A stretch of 64,000 bases of DNA from Euglena gracilis (Eukaryota; Euglenida; Euglenophyceae; Euglenales), in assembly GCA_039621445.1 (NCBI GenBank), contig CP154956.1, forward strand, positions 65,922,257-65,986,256, in the 5' to 3' direction. Numbering within the stretch: the first letter of the stretch is position 1; the number at the start of each line of letters is the position of its first letter. The notes beneath the pieces are model-generated. The model was not told the DNA's origin and did not search any database. It saw nothing but the letters and a program-made list of their open reading frames with translations. Made by a program: the position numbers and the translations under genes. Shown here piece after piece: positions 30,861-40,113 of the stretch.

Positions 30861-31462
30861 GTCCGTCGTCGAGGTTGAGAAACACAGATTTTGACCCAGC
30901 CATGTTGCTTTATAAACACAGCCTTAAATAACTGCGTCTTAAATTCAGACTCTGACCTGAGTCTGTGTTTCGAAACGCAGACTCAGGTCAGAGTCTGCGT
31001 TTAAGACGCAATTCTTGATATAAAGGGATTGCAGTGCCCCAGCCTCGGGTGGGGGGGGGGGGGCTGGGGCAAGAAGCCTGAGTGCAACTAATGGGGGGGC
31101 TGGACTGCAGCTAGTCCAGATTTGGCTTGTGGGATTTCTAGCAGACCCCCCCCGGCGCAGCGCCGGAGGAAAATTCTTTTTCCAGTTCAGGGACCCCCCC
31201 CCCGGGGGAGGGAGGTCTAGCTAGTCGCCGATTGGCTAGCCAGTACCCCCCCCCCGGGGTCCTTAAGCATAAGCCTGGTTGGGAACAAAAAAAAAACGAA
31301 ACGGTACAACTAGAATGTTTAAAAAAAACCTCTGGCGGTGTGCTTTTTTTTGGGTGTACAATTCGTCTCCAAGAAAAACATTGCAGCTCAATCGACTAAA
31401 ATGACAAACCTTTCTTGAAAAGAAAGAGTCATCCCCCCAGAAAAAGCTTTTCAGAAAAAGTT
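30861..31462. repeat. CACAGACTCTGACC fold-back and C/G-run repeats, no gene
   Basis: 30880-31015 contains inverted GACTC(A/T)GGTCAGAGTCTG words. 31045-31260 holds CTAGCTAGTC-type short palindromes between G and C runs. No gene is recognised. Confidence 0.5.
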
Positions 31463-31744
31463 TCATTTTGGGAAAGGACACACATCCTGAGTTGAATACT
31501 GATGTGCGAACTGTGTCAGATGTTGCACAACTGATTTTTTGGTTGGTGCACCGCCCAGAGCACTCTCATCAACGTTGCAAAGTGCAGCAGGCAAAATGGG
31601 AAATGTGTCATCTTTCACGTGTTCCCCAATCCCCATGTTTAACCATAATGTTACCACTATTTCGAAAGGATTCTGGTTCAGAAGACCACAGACGGCGGCA
31701 CTCTCGCACCACGCATGTACTTCACTGTAAAATATCTCACCCAC
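31463..31744 (-). pseudogene. hAT-associated ORF fragment
   Basis: A 93-codon minus frame begins FYSEVHAWCESAAVCGLLNQ and continues NPFEIVVTLWLNMG and GEHVKDDTFPILPAALCN. Two other damaged copies (24600-24895 and 36887-37183) share these words directly after the hAT junction repeat. The fragment ends where the MITE at 31762 inserted. Family membership is inferred from context. Confidence 0.45.
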
Positions 31745-31761
31745 CCTGAACAGCTTTCATT

Positions 31762-32205
31762 GGAGGTTAGGCAGGGGTGGGGGGGGGGGCTGTGGAACCC
31801 CCAGTGAAGTTCACCGGTGAACATTCACCGGGGGGGAGGGGGGGGGGGTACTTTCGGCGGTGAAGTTCACCGGTGAAGTTCACCGGTGAACTTCACCGTT
31901 TTGATGGTTGGGGGTGAAATTTTCATGGGTAAAATTTTGCTCCTTTCCTCTCAAAATGGTCATTTTGAGGTTGGTGCTTCATGGAATTTTATCGAAATTT
32001 CCGAAAACTTGCCCAAAATGTCATTTTTGTCCATTTTTGGCCAAAAAGGTGCTCTCTTGGTGAACTTCACCAGTGAAGCTCACCGATGGGTTAGGCAGAG
32101 GGGGGGGGAGGGGGTCCGGGACCCCCCGGTGAACTTTCAAACGGTGAACTTCACCATAGGGGGGGAGGGGGGGTCAAAATGACCAAAGTATACTGCCTGA
32201 CCTCC
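31762..32205. mobile_element. MITE of the GGAGGTTAGGCAG family
   Basis: ATT at 31759-31761 and 32206-32208 flanks 444 bp with ends GGAGGTTAGGCAG and GGAGGTCAGGCAG (inverted). Interior palindromes GTTCACCGGTGAAC occur five or more times. A nearly identical interior lies at 34503-34891. Confidence 0.8.
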
Positions 32206-32319
32206 ATTCAATTCAAGAGACTGAATTCAAGAGATCAATTCAAGAGACTGGGAAATATGGGCGCATGGGAATGGCGCCAGCGGGACCGCAAAGGAATTAA
32301 CTCTGTTCTGTGTTCTCGT

Positions 32320-33240
32320 CATAGGTGTCACAAGGGGGGGTCGGGGGGGGGGGGGGGGGGGCCGACCCCCCCCCGCGGGATTTTGGAGAGAAAAAAATTT
32401 TTTGTAGCATGAATGTAATATTTTTCTTTGTATTGCCATGTTCAATGGTTCAAAGGGCGTTACCGTCTCGGCTGCCTTCGGCAGCCACCTTGCCAGTTAA
32501 AAGCACATTTTTGGAGAATGAAATTGCAAAATCCATTACCGTCTCGGCCGCCAAAGGCGGCCGAAATAAAAATCCTTGAAAAAACCCCACGACACTTCTT
32601 GATGTTTAAACCGGCGTTTGAGACACCGGGTTCAGGACAGAACCGGCGTCCCCCCCCACGGGTTTTCCGGACGCCGGTTCTGTCCTAAAACCCGGCGTCA
32701 GGAACGCCGGTTCTGTCCAAAACCCGGTGTCCGGTTTGTATTTTGGCCACAAACCGACTTTTTTTCCCCTCCTTTGGTGCTAATTGTTTTTTGGGACCCC
32801 ACAAACCACTTTCACCTTGGCTGTTTGAATACAAACTGATATCCCCATATGTCCCCCTCCCTCCATTTTCTAGACCAGCCGAGTTTGGGGGAAACTCTTC
32901 GGGTCAACGAAAAAAATGATTTTGCGCAAAGTGAAACAAATGGCTTCTTCACCCCCCCCCAGGTTGCGAAGTCGACAGTTGGGTTGAGTTGGGAGGTTTC
33001 CAAAGGGGTTCTACCCATGATTTCGCTTTCTAGCTCAAGTTTTTGGAGCATTGGACTTCAAAAAAGGCGTTAGCGTCTCGGCCCCTTCAGGGCCAGGGGG
33101 ACAGAAAAAAGTACATTTTGGTTGTGCCATGAAAAAAATTTTCCTCGGCGCTTCGCGCCGGGGAAAAAAACGATGTGCTCCAAATTTTGTCGGTTCCTCG
33201 CCCCCCCCCCCCCCGGGAAAAAATTGTTTCGACACCGCTG
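32320..33240 (-). mobile_element. Non-autonomous hAT-like element, copy 2
   Basis: The inverted near-identical copy of 8431-9339 is flanked by its own 8-bp duplication GTTCTCGT (32312-32319 and 33241-33248). Two independent target sites prove mobility as a unit. Confidence 0.9.
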
Positions 33241-34240
33241 GTTCTCGTTTACCATGCAAATTTCATAATCAAACTTTGGAAAGGACCAATTAATTGGTCA
33301 TCGTCCGAAGCACCTCGATTAACCGCGATTAATTGTTCATCGGCTCAAAACAATTAATTGGCATAACCCTAGGGGGGAAATGGCGTGGCGAGCCCTCATA
33401 CACCCTTATTCTATGAAATTTGAAGGTTCGTTTCGCGGGGGCACGGGGGGTCATAGGGGTAGCACCCCCCAAAAATACCGGGTCTGCCATGCCCCCCCCA
33501 TATGAGACCCGAGAGCCAAAATCCTAGGGGGTCTTATATGGGGGTCATGGTAATATGGGGGTTTACCCCCCCTCCCGTCAGCCGACCCCCTCTGCATGAA
33601 GCGTTGGATTGATACTGATACCTTTGTTCTTGTTCTCACCGCAGTTACACCGAGGTTACACCGCGGTTACACCGCGGTTTATCCGGGCTCCTCCTGAGCC
33701 TCTGCTCACTACTTTTGCGAAACGGGGGTTGAATTCCTGCTCGGAATGAAGGCAGGTGTGGCCCTTACAACGCCTTGCCCCGAACTCTCACCGTCGTGGG
33801 TACAGTCCCTAGCCGTAAATTGTCCCCCCCCAAAAAATTCCCCCCCCTGAAATTTGGGAATTTTCCTGGTTTTGCAAAAGGCTCCGAAACGGGCGAAAAC
33901 TTTCCCCCCCCCTTCAGCCCCAGAGGAACAGCTAAGGCAGGTGGGTTGGGACTTTTTTTTGTACATGCAAGGGCAGCACAGCTTCACCACTTGCATGGCC
34001 CCTGGGTCGAGGACTTGGCATCTTTTGGGTTTTTTTGTCCATTGAACCATCCCCGGCATGTATCCTGAACAGAGGTGTTCGGGAATATACCATAACAGCC
34101 CCACAACATACGGCAAATGAATTCCGAATCCCGGTCGGCTTCATGGCTTCAAAGAATAGAAGGGACGGGACAAAGTGCCCGAAACGGCCGAAAATTCCCC
34201 CCCCCCCGGTCAAGAGCCCAAAAAACCCTCCCTGGGGGGG
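33241..34240. other. Unassigned; TTAATCG fold-back, small MITE and CCGCGGTTACA repeats
   Basis: 33290-33365 folds GATTAATTG words. 33487-33550 is a short CCATGCCCCCC...GGGGTCATGG MITE with TATGAGACC/GGTCTTATA words. 33637-33680 holds TTACACCGCGG repeats that also occur at 9615-9650. 33800-34240 contains C-runs; frames there show no recognised domain. Confidence 0.4.
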
Positions 34241-34254
34241 GGGATTTACGTCCA

Positions 34255-34502
34255 GGGACTGTAGAAATATCTTCGGACACCAGAGGGACAATTTCCACCA
34301 TACTGAAGGGAGCCCTGCCTGTTGTATGTGACGTGTATTTGACCCCCTTACGGTCATTCAATGAAAAGCCCACCTGGGAAACATTACACGCCCTATGGAC
34401 CTTCCCTAAGGCAGTGCTCGCACCCTTGGGAAAGGGAGTGAGAGGGATACCTCCATTAACGGAAAGTATGGTGTCAGCTCCAGGAGTCACTGGAGTCAAT
34501 GT
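34255..34502 (+). pseudogene. Possible N-terminal fragment of the retroelement polyprotein
   Basis: The plus frame reads ISTILKGALPVVCDVYLTPL, then ETLHALWTFPKAVLAPLGKG and GIPPLTESM. 'L..LW.FPK.VL....G' resembles the segment that precedes the RT domain in many non-LTR elements. It is interrupted at 34503 by a MITE. No overlap with the other two copies is available to confirm it. Confidence 0.4.
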
Positions 34503-34891
34503 GGAGATTAGACAGTAGGGGGGGGGGGGGCTGCGGACCCCGTGGTGAACTTCACCGGTGAACGTTCACCGGTGAATTTCACCGTTTTGATGGTTGGGGG
34601 TGAAATTTTCATTTGGTGAAGTTTTGCTCCTTTCCTCCAAAAATGGTCATTTTGAGGTTGATGGATCACAGAATTTTATCGAAATTTCCGAAAACTTGCC
34701 CAAAATGTCATTTTTGGCCATTTTTGGCCAAAAAAAAGTGCTCTCGTGGTGAACTTCACCGGTGAAGTTCACCGATGAGTTAGGCAGAGGGGGGGGGGGG
34801 AGGGGGTCCGGGACCCCCGGTGAAGTTTCAAACGGTGAACTTCACCATAGGGGGGGGGGTCAAAATGACCAAAGTCTACTGCCTGATATAT
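34503..34891. mobile_element. MITE of the GGAGGTTAGGCAG family, right end damaged
   Basis: It begins GGAGATTAGACAG at 34503 and matches 31762-32205 through CTGCCTGA near 34885. The last terminal bases are replaced by the next insertion. Confidence 0.7.
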
Positions 34892-34895
34892 TATG

Positions 34896-35242
34896 GGGTG
34901 TCTCCCCCGCGTCCCCCCCCGCGTCCCTCCCCCGCGTCCCCCCCCCGCGTCCCACTTTGGAACCAAAATTTTGTTCTCGAGACAGCCAAATTCAGGAGGC
35001 TGATTCCTAATTTCAGGCAAATTTGAGGTTGGTGATTCCTAATTTGGTGTGGGTGATTCCTAACTTGTGGTGGGTGATTCCTATTTGGGGTGGGTTAGTC
35101 CTAATTTGTTGTGGTAGAATCCTAATTTGGCTAAAAATTTCTCGCAGCAAATTCCTAATTTCACCGTCCCAAAAGTGGCGTCTCCCCCGCGTCCCCCCCC
35201 CCGCGTCCCCCCCCACGTCCCCCCCGCGTCCCAGACACCCCC
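34896..35242. mobile_element. MITE with GGGTGTCTCC ends and CCCGCGTCCCC words
   Basis: TATG at 34892-34895 and 35243-35246 flanks about 347 bp with ends GGGTGTCTCCCC and, inverted, GGGGGTGTCTGGG. Both sides carry CCCCGCGTCCC words. The centre is a series of TGATTCCTAATTTG words. A near-identical copy lies at 45992-46299. Confidence 0.75.
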
Positions 35243-35638
35243 TATGTTTATAAGGCAACATGGCTTTGGTCAAAGTCTGTGTTTCTCAACCTCGACGACG
35301 TACGGCAGACTGACGACAGATTATTTTTTTTTAATCACAAGGAGGCAGATAGGAGAGCGGTGGTGGGGCGAGCCGAGTACTGGATTTGAGTGTTCAGGGG
35401 GGAGGGCTATGTACAGAGGCCGCGGCATGTCTGAGGTACGGGAGAAGGCGTTTAAAGTCGGGCAGTTGGGGCAGGGGAGACGGGGAGACATAGAGGCGAG
35501 GGGACACTACAGAGGCGAGGGGACACTGGGTGGATGTTGTGCGAGGTGCGTTGGGGAGAGGTAGCGTGGCAGGTGGCTGGTGTGTGTGTGTGTGTGTGGT
35601 TTTTTTTTTGGAGGGATGGGTTGGTAAGTCACCTTTGC
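35243..35638. other. Unassigned; short repeats
   Basis: It contains ACGGCAGACTGACGAC (shared with 21842 and 30860), a GAGGCGAGGGGACAC doublet and a (GT)n run at 35580-35600. No gene is recognised. Confidence 0.4.
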
Positions 35639-36886
35639 TCACTCCATTGCATATAGGGTATGGGTGGTGGGATCCACCGCTCCAGATGGCTCCGCCATGG
35701 CATCCCAGGCCAGCTGGCGGGCCACTTCTCTTGCCAGGGTGAGACTCAGGGTTTGCCAGATGGAGGCTTCAGATGAACGTCGTTGAGAAACATCTGTTTG
35801 GGCCAGTACGGTGCGGAGGCATTTGGAGATGAAGGTTGCAGCCTGTTCTCCCATACCCCCAAACCAATCCATGACGAATGGGATGAACGTCCACCCAAGG
35901 CGTTCGCAAGTGGCTGCGTATTTGCGGCCTTTTTCAGCTTCCTGTAGTTCGTGCCACCGTGCCACCGCTTCTTTTGTGGAGACCGGATTGGCTGGCTGGA
36001 GCGGGTGACGCACCGTGACATCCAGTGCTGCGGGTCTGTCAGCATCACCTGGCCTCGTCCGGTTGTCTGCCACCTCTTCTCGTCGTGCCATGAATCCCGC
36101 CTTCCTTGCAAGCTCCAGGACGAACGTTTGAAGGGCACCATGTCGCCGCAAAGTGTTGTTTTTTGGGCAGCAGACAAGGTGATTTCCCCCAACCTCCATT
36201 TGCTGGTGGCAGCGAGGGCATTGTGGCAAGGAACCATCTGGCATTGTCGGGCAAATTGGGCACCCTAGGGACCATTGCGTCAGCGCTCGGAATTCGGCTG
36301 GTGGAATGAGTGTTTTCAGAGGAGCAGAGGGATTAACTGCTGCCCAGGCCATGGCGTGCGGTTTCCGCTGGCAGGTAAAACGAACAGCGTCGTTTCCCGC
36401 AAAGCTGCCCAAAAGTAGGTCAGCCCGGACTTTTACGACCTCATCTGTCCAAAATTTTCTGTTTCATCATTGTGGGGGACAAGGAACCCACTTTGCTTGG
36501 GTCCACCAGGATGTCAGTGAGAGGTGCCAATCAGTCTCGCCGTAGTCTCGTGGAAGCTGAGGGCAGCCTTCCGGTAGGCCCAGAGTGCTATCTACTCGGG
36601 AGAGGAAATCCACGATAGCCGCCCATCTGGCCGGTGTTCTGGCTACTTCTGGGTCTCGGATCCCAAGCCCTCCCAAGCGGACCGGCAGTGAGGCTTGCGC
36701 CCATTGTTTGTCATCCATTGGGCGGGCGGTGATGACCGACATTGTGTCCCGTAGGTAGGATGCTAGGATGGTGGAGAAGGAATGGCACTGTACTTTGGCT
36801 GCCGAGATGCGCGTGGTTCGCAGCAAATCATTCACTTTGCAGGCATCAAGGCACTGCCTGAGCACGGTGAACTGAGCACGGTGAAC
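35639..36886 (-). pseudogene. Non-LTR retroelement, 3' half: post-RT linker, CCHC knuckle, restriction-like endonuclease
   Basis: Two minus frames join with one shift near 36440. The first (36865-36467) has CLDACKVNDLLRTT and QASLPVRLGGLGIRDPE. The second (36412-35639, 257 codons) has AMAWAAVNPSAPLKTLIP, then a knuckle C-x2-C-x9-H-x2-C (CPRCHQ...NHLVC), RRHGALQTFVLELARKAGF, TRPGDADR and PAALDVTVRHPL. The last two are the spaced acidic motifs of the endonuclease that nicks the target in R2-like elements. A helical tail with GWTFIPFVMDWFGG follows. The element is 5'-truncated at about 36886, a common outcome of target-primed reverse transcription. This is the best template for reading the 9780-17268 copy. 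Confidence 0.85.
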
Positions 36887-37183
36887 AGATTTTTTGGACG
36901 ACGCGAAGCTGAATTAGGATCCGCCGGAAACCTCGGAATAAGAATATGGGCCGCCGGGCAGATTTTGGCCGCCGTCTGTGGTCTTCTGAACCAGAATCCT
37001 TTCTAAATAGTAGTGGCAACATGATGGTTAAACATGGGGAACACGTGAAAGATGACACATTTCCCATTTTGCTGCACTTTGCAACGTTGATGAGAGTGCT
37101 CTGGGCGGTGCACCAACCAAAAATTGATGAGCACCAAGAGGAACCAAGAGATGCTACCTTGTATGGTGATATTTTTGGGAACC
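36887..37183 (+). pseudogene. hAT-derived fragment, duplicate of 24600-24895
   Basis: Near-identical to the segment C copy. It starts at the GACGCGAAGCTGAATTAGG junction and ends where GGGAACCACCCTCTGGG begins. Confidence 0.45.
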
Positions 37184-37429
37184 ACCCTCTGGGCCACTTG
37201 GGAAAGAAAAAAATACCCTCACCCCCCCCCCTCAAAGTGACCCCCCCCTTGGAGTGGCCAAAAAATTTTGGCAAATTTGTTTCCCCCCCTCAAAGTGGCC
37301 ATTTTTTCTTGGCGCCAAAGGCGCCAAACAGGGTTGACATTTTTTGTTGTTTTTTTTAAAAAACAAAAAAACATGTTTTTTTAAAAAAAAACGCAAAAAA
37401 ACCATGTTTTTTTTTAAACTGTTAACCGT

Positions 37430-37560
37430 TCACGGGCTTCCCCACGTGAGGAAACGTGGTGCGTTCACGGGTGCGCACTACGGCACCCGTGAACGGACCC
37501 CGTTTTCACATATGCGCACCCGTGGTCGGTTCACGGGTGCACAGACGGCAGCCGTGGACG
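37430..37560. repeat. T3 family-specific palindromes
   Basis: Inverted CACGGGTGCGCAC / GGCACCCGTGAACG words occur in this array. The partner array is at 38535-38640, upstream of the gene. Confidence 0.8.
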
Positions 37561-37592
37561 GAGTTTTACATATAAAAAAAAAGGAAAAAGAT

Positions 37593-38447
37593 TTACGCAG
37601 TAGGGAAGAGGATGTGAAACAAATGGCGAACCTGGAGAACTTCACGTGATTGATCGACGTGATTGAGGTCTCCGGGCAAGTTTTTCATTGTGCCCACGAC
37701 GATGCTGTACGATTTTCGCCCGTCCATAATTTGCGGCTTGAAACTTTCGACCACCAACCGACGAAGAACCTCCCCTCGGTATCCGGTGGTGTACCCCAAT
37801 AAAAGGACATTCCTCCTTTGGACCAAAAATGATATGTTCCCTTCGGCAGCCTTCAACACTGTGAGCAACTCGTCCGCCTGCAAAACTGTGTTTGTCAACC
37901 CACCCTTGGCCTCCATTGCTTTTTTGGCCCTTTCGTGCGTGACGAGTGGCTTCATCAACGCATTGAACTGCGGGAACTGGGACACAGACGATGGTACAAT
38001 GATGGCATAAACGGGAGCCAATGCCTTGTAAATGTTGCTTACAGCATTTACATAGGTCCGAAAACTGGACACTGGCATGGAGCGAAGGCGCCCATCTTTT
38101 CCTACCTTCTCCTGCCTTGTCTGGACCCAGGCATCGGCTTCCTGCTGCGTCTTGAAAAGTTCACGAGCATCAACGCACCATCTGGCCCATCCCACCAAAA
38201 CTTCGTCCAAAGAGCCAAAAACAACGCCATGCCGGTTGCAAACATCTATATACTCCAAAAAACACTTTACTGTGGCATGGTTCTTGGGGCCCAGGTCACA
38301 ATTTTGACCACCGGTGGGGAGACTGCCTAAAAGGGCATCCACTGCAGCAGCTCCTAGGGAGCCGGCACCACGTAAAACAGCCAAAAATTCATCTACGTTG
38401 GGGGGGCGGGGCATCTGTGCTTCCATCATGTTGGCAAAACGCTTCAT
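37593..38447 (-). CDS. Tyrosine recombinase (T3), longest uninterrupted copy, lacks C-terminal catalytic box
   Basis: The likely start ATG is at 38445-38447 (MKRFANMMEAQMPRPPNVDE), giving 284 residues. Order: PRPPNVDEFLAVL N-terminus, helical core-binding domain (YIDVCNRHGVVFGSLDEVL, SSFRTYVNAVSNIYKA), VPSSVSQFPQFNALM linker, then box I NVLLLGYTTGYRGEVLRRL with the canonical Arg (about residue 224). VVGTMKNLPGDL (about residues 252-263) fits the beta-hairpin catalytic Lys. The frame stops at FPTA, before any HxxR or Tyr. There is only ~170 bp to the element end, so the missing part cannot be in this copy unless supplied in trans. T3 is the only family member here with the box I Arg. Confidence 0.8.
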   Translation of the reverse strand: MKRFANMMEAQMPRPPNVDEFLAVLRGAGSLGAAAVDALLGSLPTGGQNCDLGPKNHATVKCFLEYIDVCNRHGVVFGSLDEVLVGWARWCVDARELFKTQQEADAWVQTRQEKVGKDGRLRSMPVSSFRTYVNAVSNIYKALAPVYAIIVPSSVSQFPQFNALMKPLVTHERAKKAMEAKGGLTNTVLQADELLTVLKAAEGNISFLVQRRNVLLLGYTTGYRGEVLRRLVVESFKPQIMDGRKSYSIVVGTMKNLPGDLNHVDQSREVLQVRHLFHILFPTA

Positions 38448-38730
38448 CGGACTGCGGGGAAAAGCAGAGGACAGACAGAAACACAAACGTAAAAAACCCA
38501 AAAAATTCAAATTCCGATCACGGGTAACACCTTGCGCAACCGTGGTCGGTTCACGGGTGCACGCACGGCAGCCGTGGACGGAAATTCCGTTCACGGGTGC
38601 GCACTACGGCACCCGTGAACGGCCAAAGTTCACCCGTGAACGCTAAAAACGCGATTTTTGACCCCCTAGGCATCTCGTTAGGAAGCGCTTGCCTATTGCG
38701 AGGAAGCCCGTGAACTTGGTTAACGGTTTT

Positions 38731-38836
38731 AAGAAAAAAGCGGGGTCCGATCACGATTCCCGGTGGAGAAACGGGGGGCGCCGTAGGCGCCCCCCGTTTC
38801 TCCACCGGGAATCGTGATCGGACCCCGCTTTTTCTT
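38731..38836. repeat. Hairpin H3 beside T3
   Basis: 106 bp with about 51-base arms (outer AAGAAAAAAGCGGGGTCCGA) and a loop of about 3 bases. It directly touches the T3 right terminus on the gene's 5' side and is followed by ATAGAAAAAG. The sequence is unrelated to H1, H2 and H4. Confidence 0.95.
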
Positions 38837-38889
38837 ATAGAAAAAGCAAAAATTGACCTTTTTCCTTGCGAAATGACCATTTTTTTGAA

Positions 38890-39200
38890 GAAAATTTTTC
38901 GCGGGTGGTTCGGGTCACGAGGGGGGGGGTCACGGGGGGTCACAGGGGGGGGGGGGTCACGAGGGGGGGGGGTCACATTTTCGGTGGCCAGATTAGAAAT
39001 CACCGAAAACGAATTTTTGGGAAAAAATCCTTTTTAGGCTCCAAAATAGGAATCCCCCAAACGAAAATTAGGAAATCTACCGGAATATTTTGTCAAATTA
39101 GGCATCACCGGCCAAGTTTTTCAGAAAAAATGGCCGAAATGGGTCTTAGGTCGGGTTGGGGGAGGGGGGTCATGGGGGGAACACCCCCTGTGAATTTTTT
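38890..39200. repeat. GTCACGGGGG and TTAGGAATC series, second copy
   Basis: It matches 26915-27330 in word order (GTTCGGGTCACG, GTCACGGGGGG, AATTAGGCATCACCGGCC, GGGGAACACC). It lies inside the 37329-39439 element. Confidence 0.7.
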
Positions 39201-39732
39201 TTTTCAAATGTGTGAAAGTATTTCCAAATCTGTGTTTTTTGGTGCGAAAAATCATGCTTTCAACCCAAAAAAATGAATGTTGTAGAGATAAAAAATGCAC
39301 TTTTTCCCAAAAAAAAACATTGCAAAAATTTTTCCCCCAAACCCTCCATGACGTTTTTTTTGTTTTTTTAAAAAAAAACATATTTTTTTTAAAAAAAACA
39401 TTTTTTTTTGTTTCAAAAAAAAACAAGCCGTCAACCTTGGCGCCAAAGCCCAAAAATTGACCCCCCACCCCAAAGTGTCCCCTCCCCCAAAGTGGCCGTT
39501 TTGGGGTTTTGTGGTGCCTGGAGGGCGACCACTTTGAGGGGGGGGGGTATGCCAAACTCCATTGGGGTTCGGCAGCAAAGTTCGGTTCAGAGGTTCGGCA
39601 GGTTCGGCATGGCAAAATGGGGACCCCCCCCCTGGTCAGCCAACCCCCTCGGCACGGCATGCCGAACCATACCAATGAATTTTCCTTTGGGAAATTCCGG
39701 CTGTCCGCCACGGTGGACACCCCCCCAAGGAC

Positions 39733-39868
39733 CAGGGTTGGATGGTTAATCGAAAAACGGTTAATCGCTTGTGACCCCCCCAGTTAATCGATCGTTTGTG
39801 GGGAGGACAATTAACCATGGTTAATCGAAAAACGGTTAATCGCTTGTGGCCCCCCCCAGTTAATCGAC
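39733..39868. repeat. TTAATCG fold-back, hAT-like terminus
   Basis: CAGGGTTGGATGGTTAATCG starts at 39734 and is followed by GGTTAATCGCTTGTG, then C runs, twice. The family member at 42705-42810 ends CCCAACCCTG, so the CAGGGTTGG terminus may mark a hAT MITE family. Confidence 0.55.
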
Positions 39869-40113
39869 CTTTTTTTTGGCAGCAATCAAACATGTCTTGG
39901 GTTTGGGAACATTTCTCTACCCTTTGGGGACTTACCATGCCCCCCCCCCATTTGTAACCATGTTTAGAGGCCCGGCGCCTGCCCTGTATTTCGTGGCTAT
40001 GAACACGGAAAACAGGGCATATTTTCTTAACCCGGCAATATGCCCTGTTTTTCGTGGTAAGGTGAACACAAAAAACAGGGCATATTGCCGTGTTCAGGGT
40101 TTTCTCCCAAAAT

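Larger units (their letters stand above)
37416..38730 (-). mobile_element. Tyrosine-recombinase element T3, nested in the hAT-like element
   Basis: The ends are AAACTGTTAACCGTTCACGG, then GCTTCC (from 37416), and the inverse at 38702-38730 with a few mismatches. The GGCCCGACGCCTG motif of T1/T2/T4 is absent, so this is a different family. Its repeat word is CGTTCACGGGTGCGCACTACGGCACCCGTG and variants at 37430-37560 and 38535-38640. Confidence 0.7.
37329..39439. mobile_element. 2.1-kb hAT-like element with CARGGTTGAC ends
   Basis: The 8-bp duplication GCGCCAAA lies at 37321-37328 and 39440-39447; the uninterrupted site is seen in segment C near 25020. The ends are CAGGGTTGACATTTTTTG and, inverted, CAAGGTTGACGGCTTG. 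The same termini bound the 398-bp element at 11722-12119. It carries a whole tyrosine-recombinase element (T3), its hairpin, and a GTCACGGGG/TTAGGCATC repeat, but no hAT transposase, so it depends on a helper. Confidence 0.85.
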
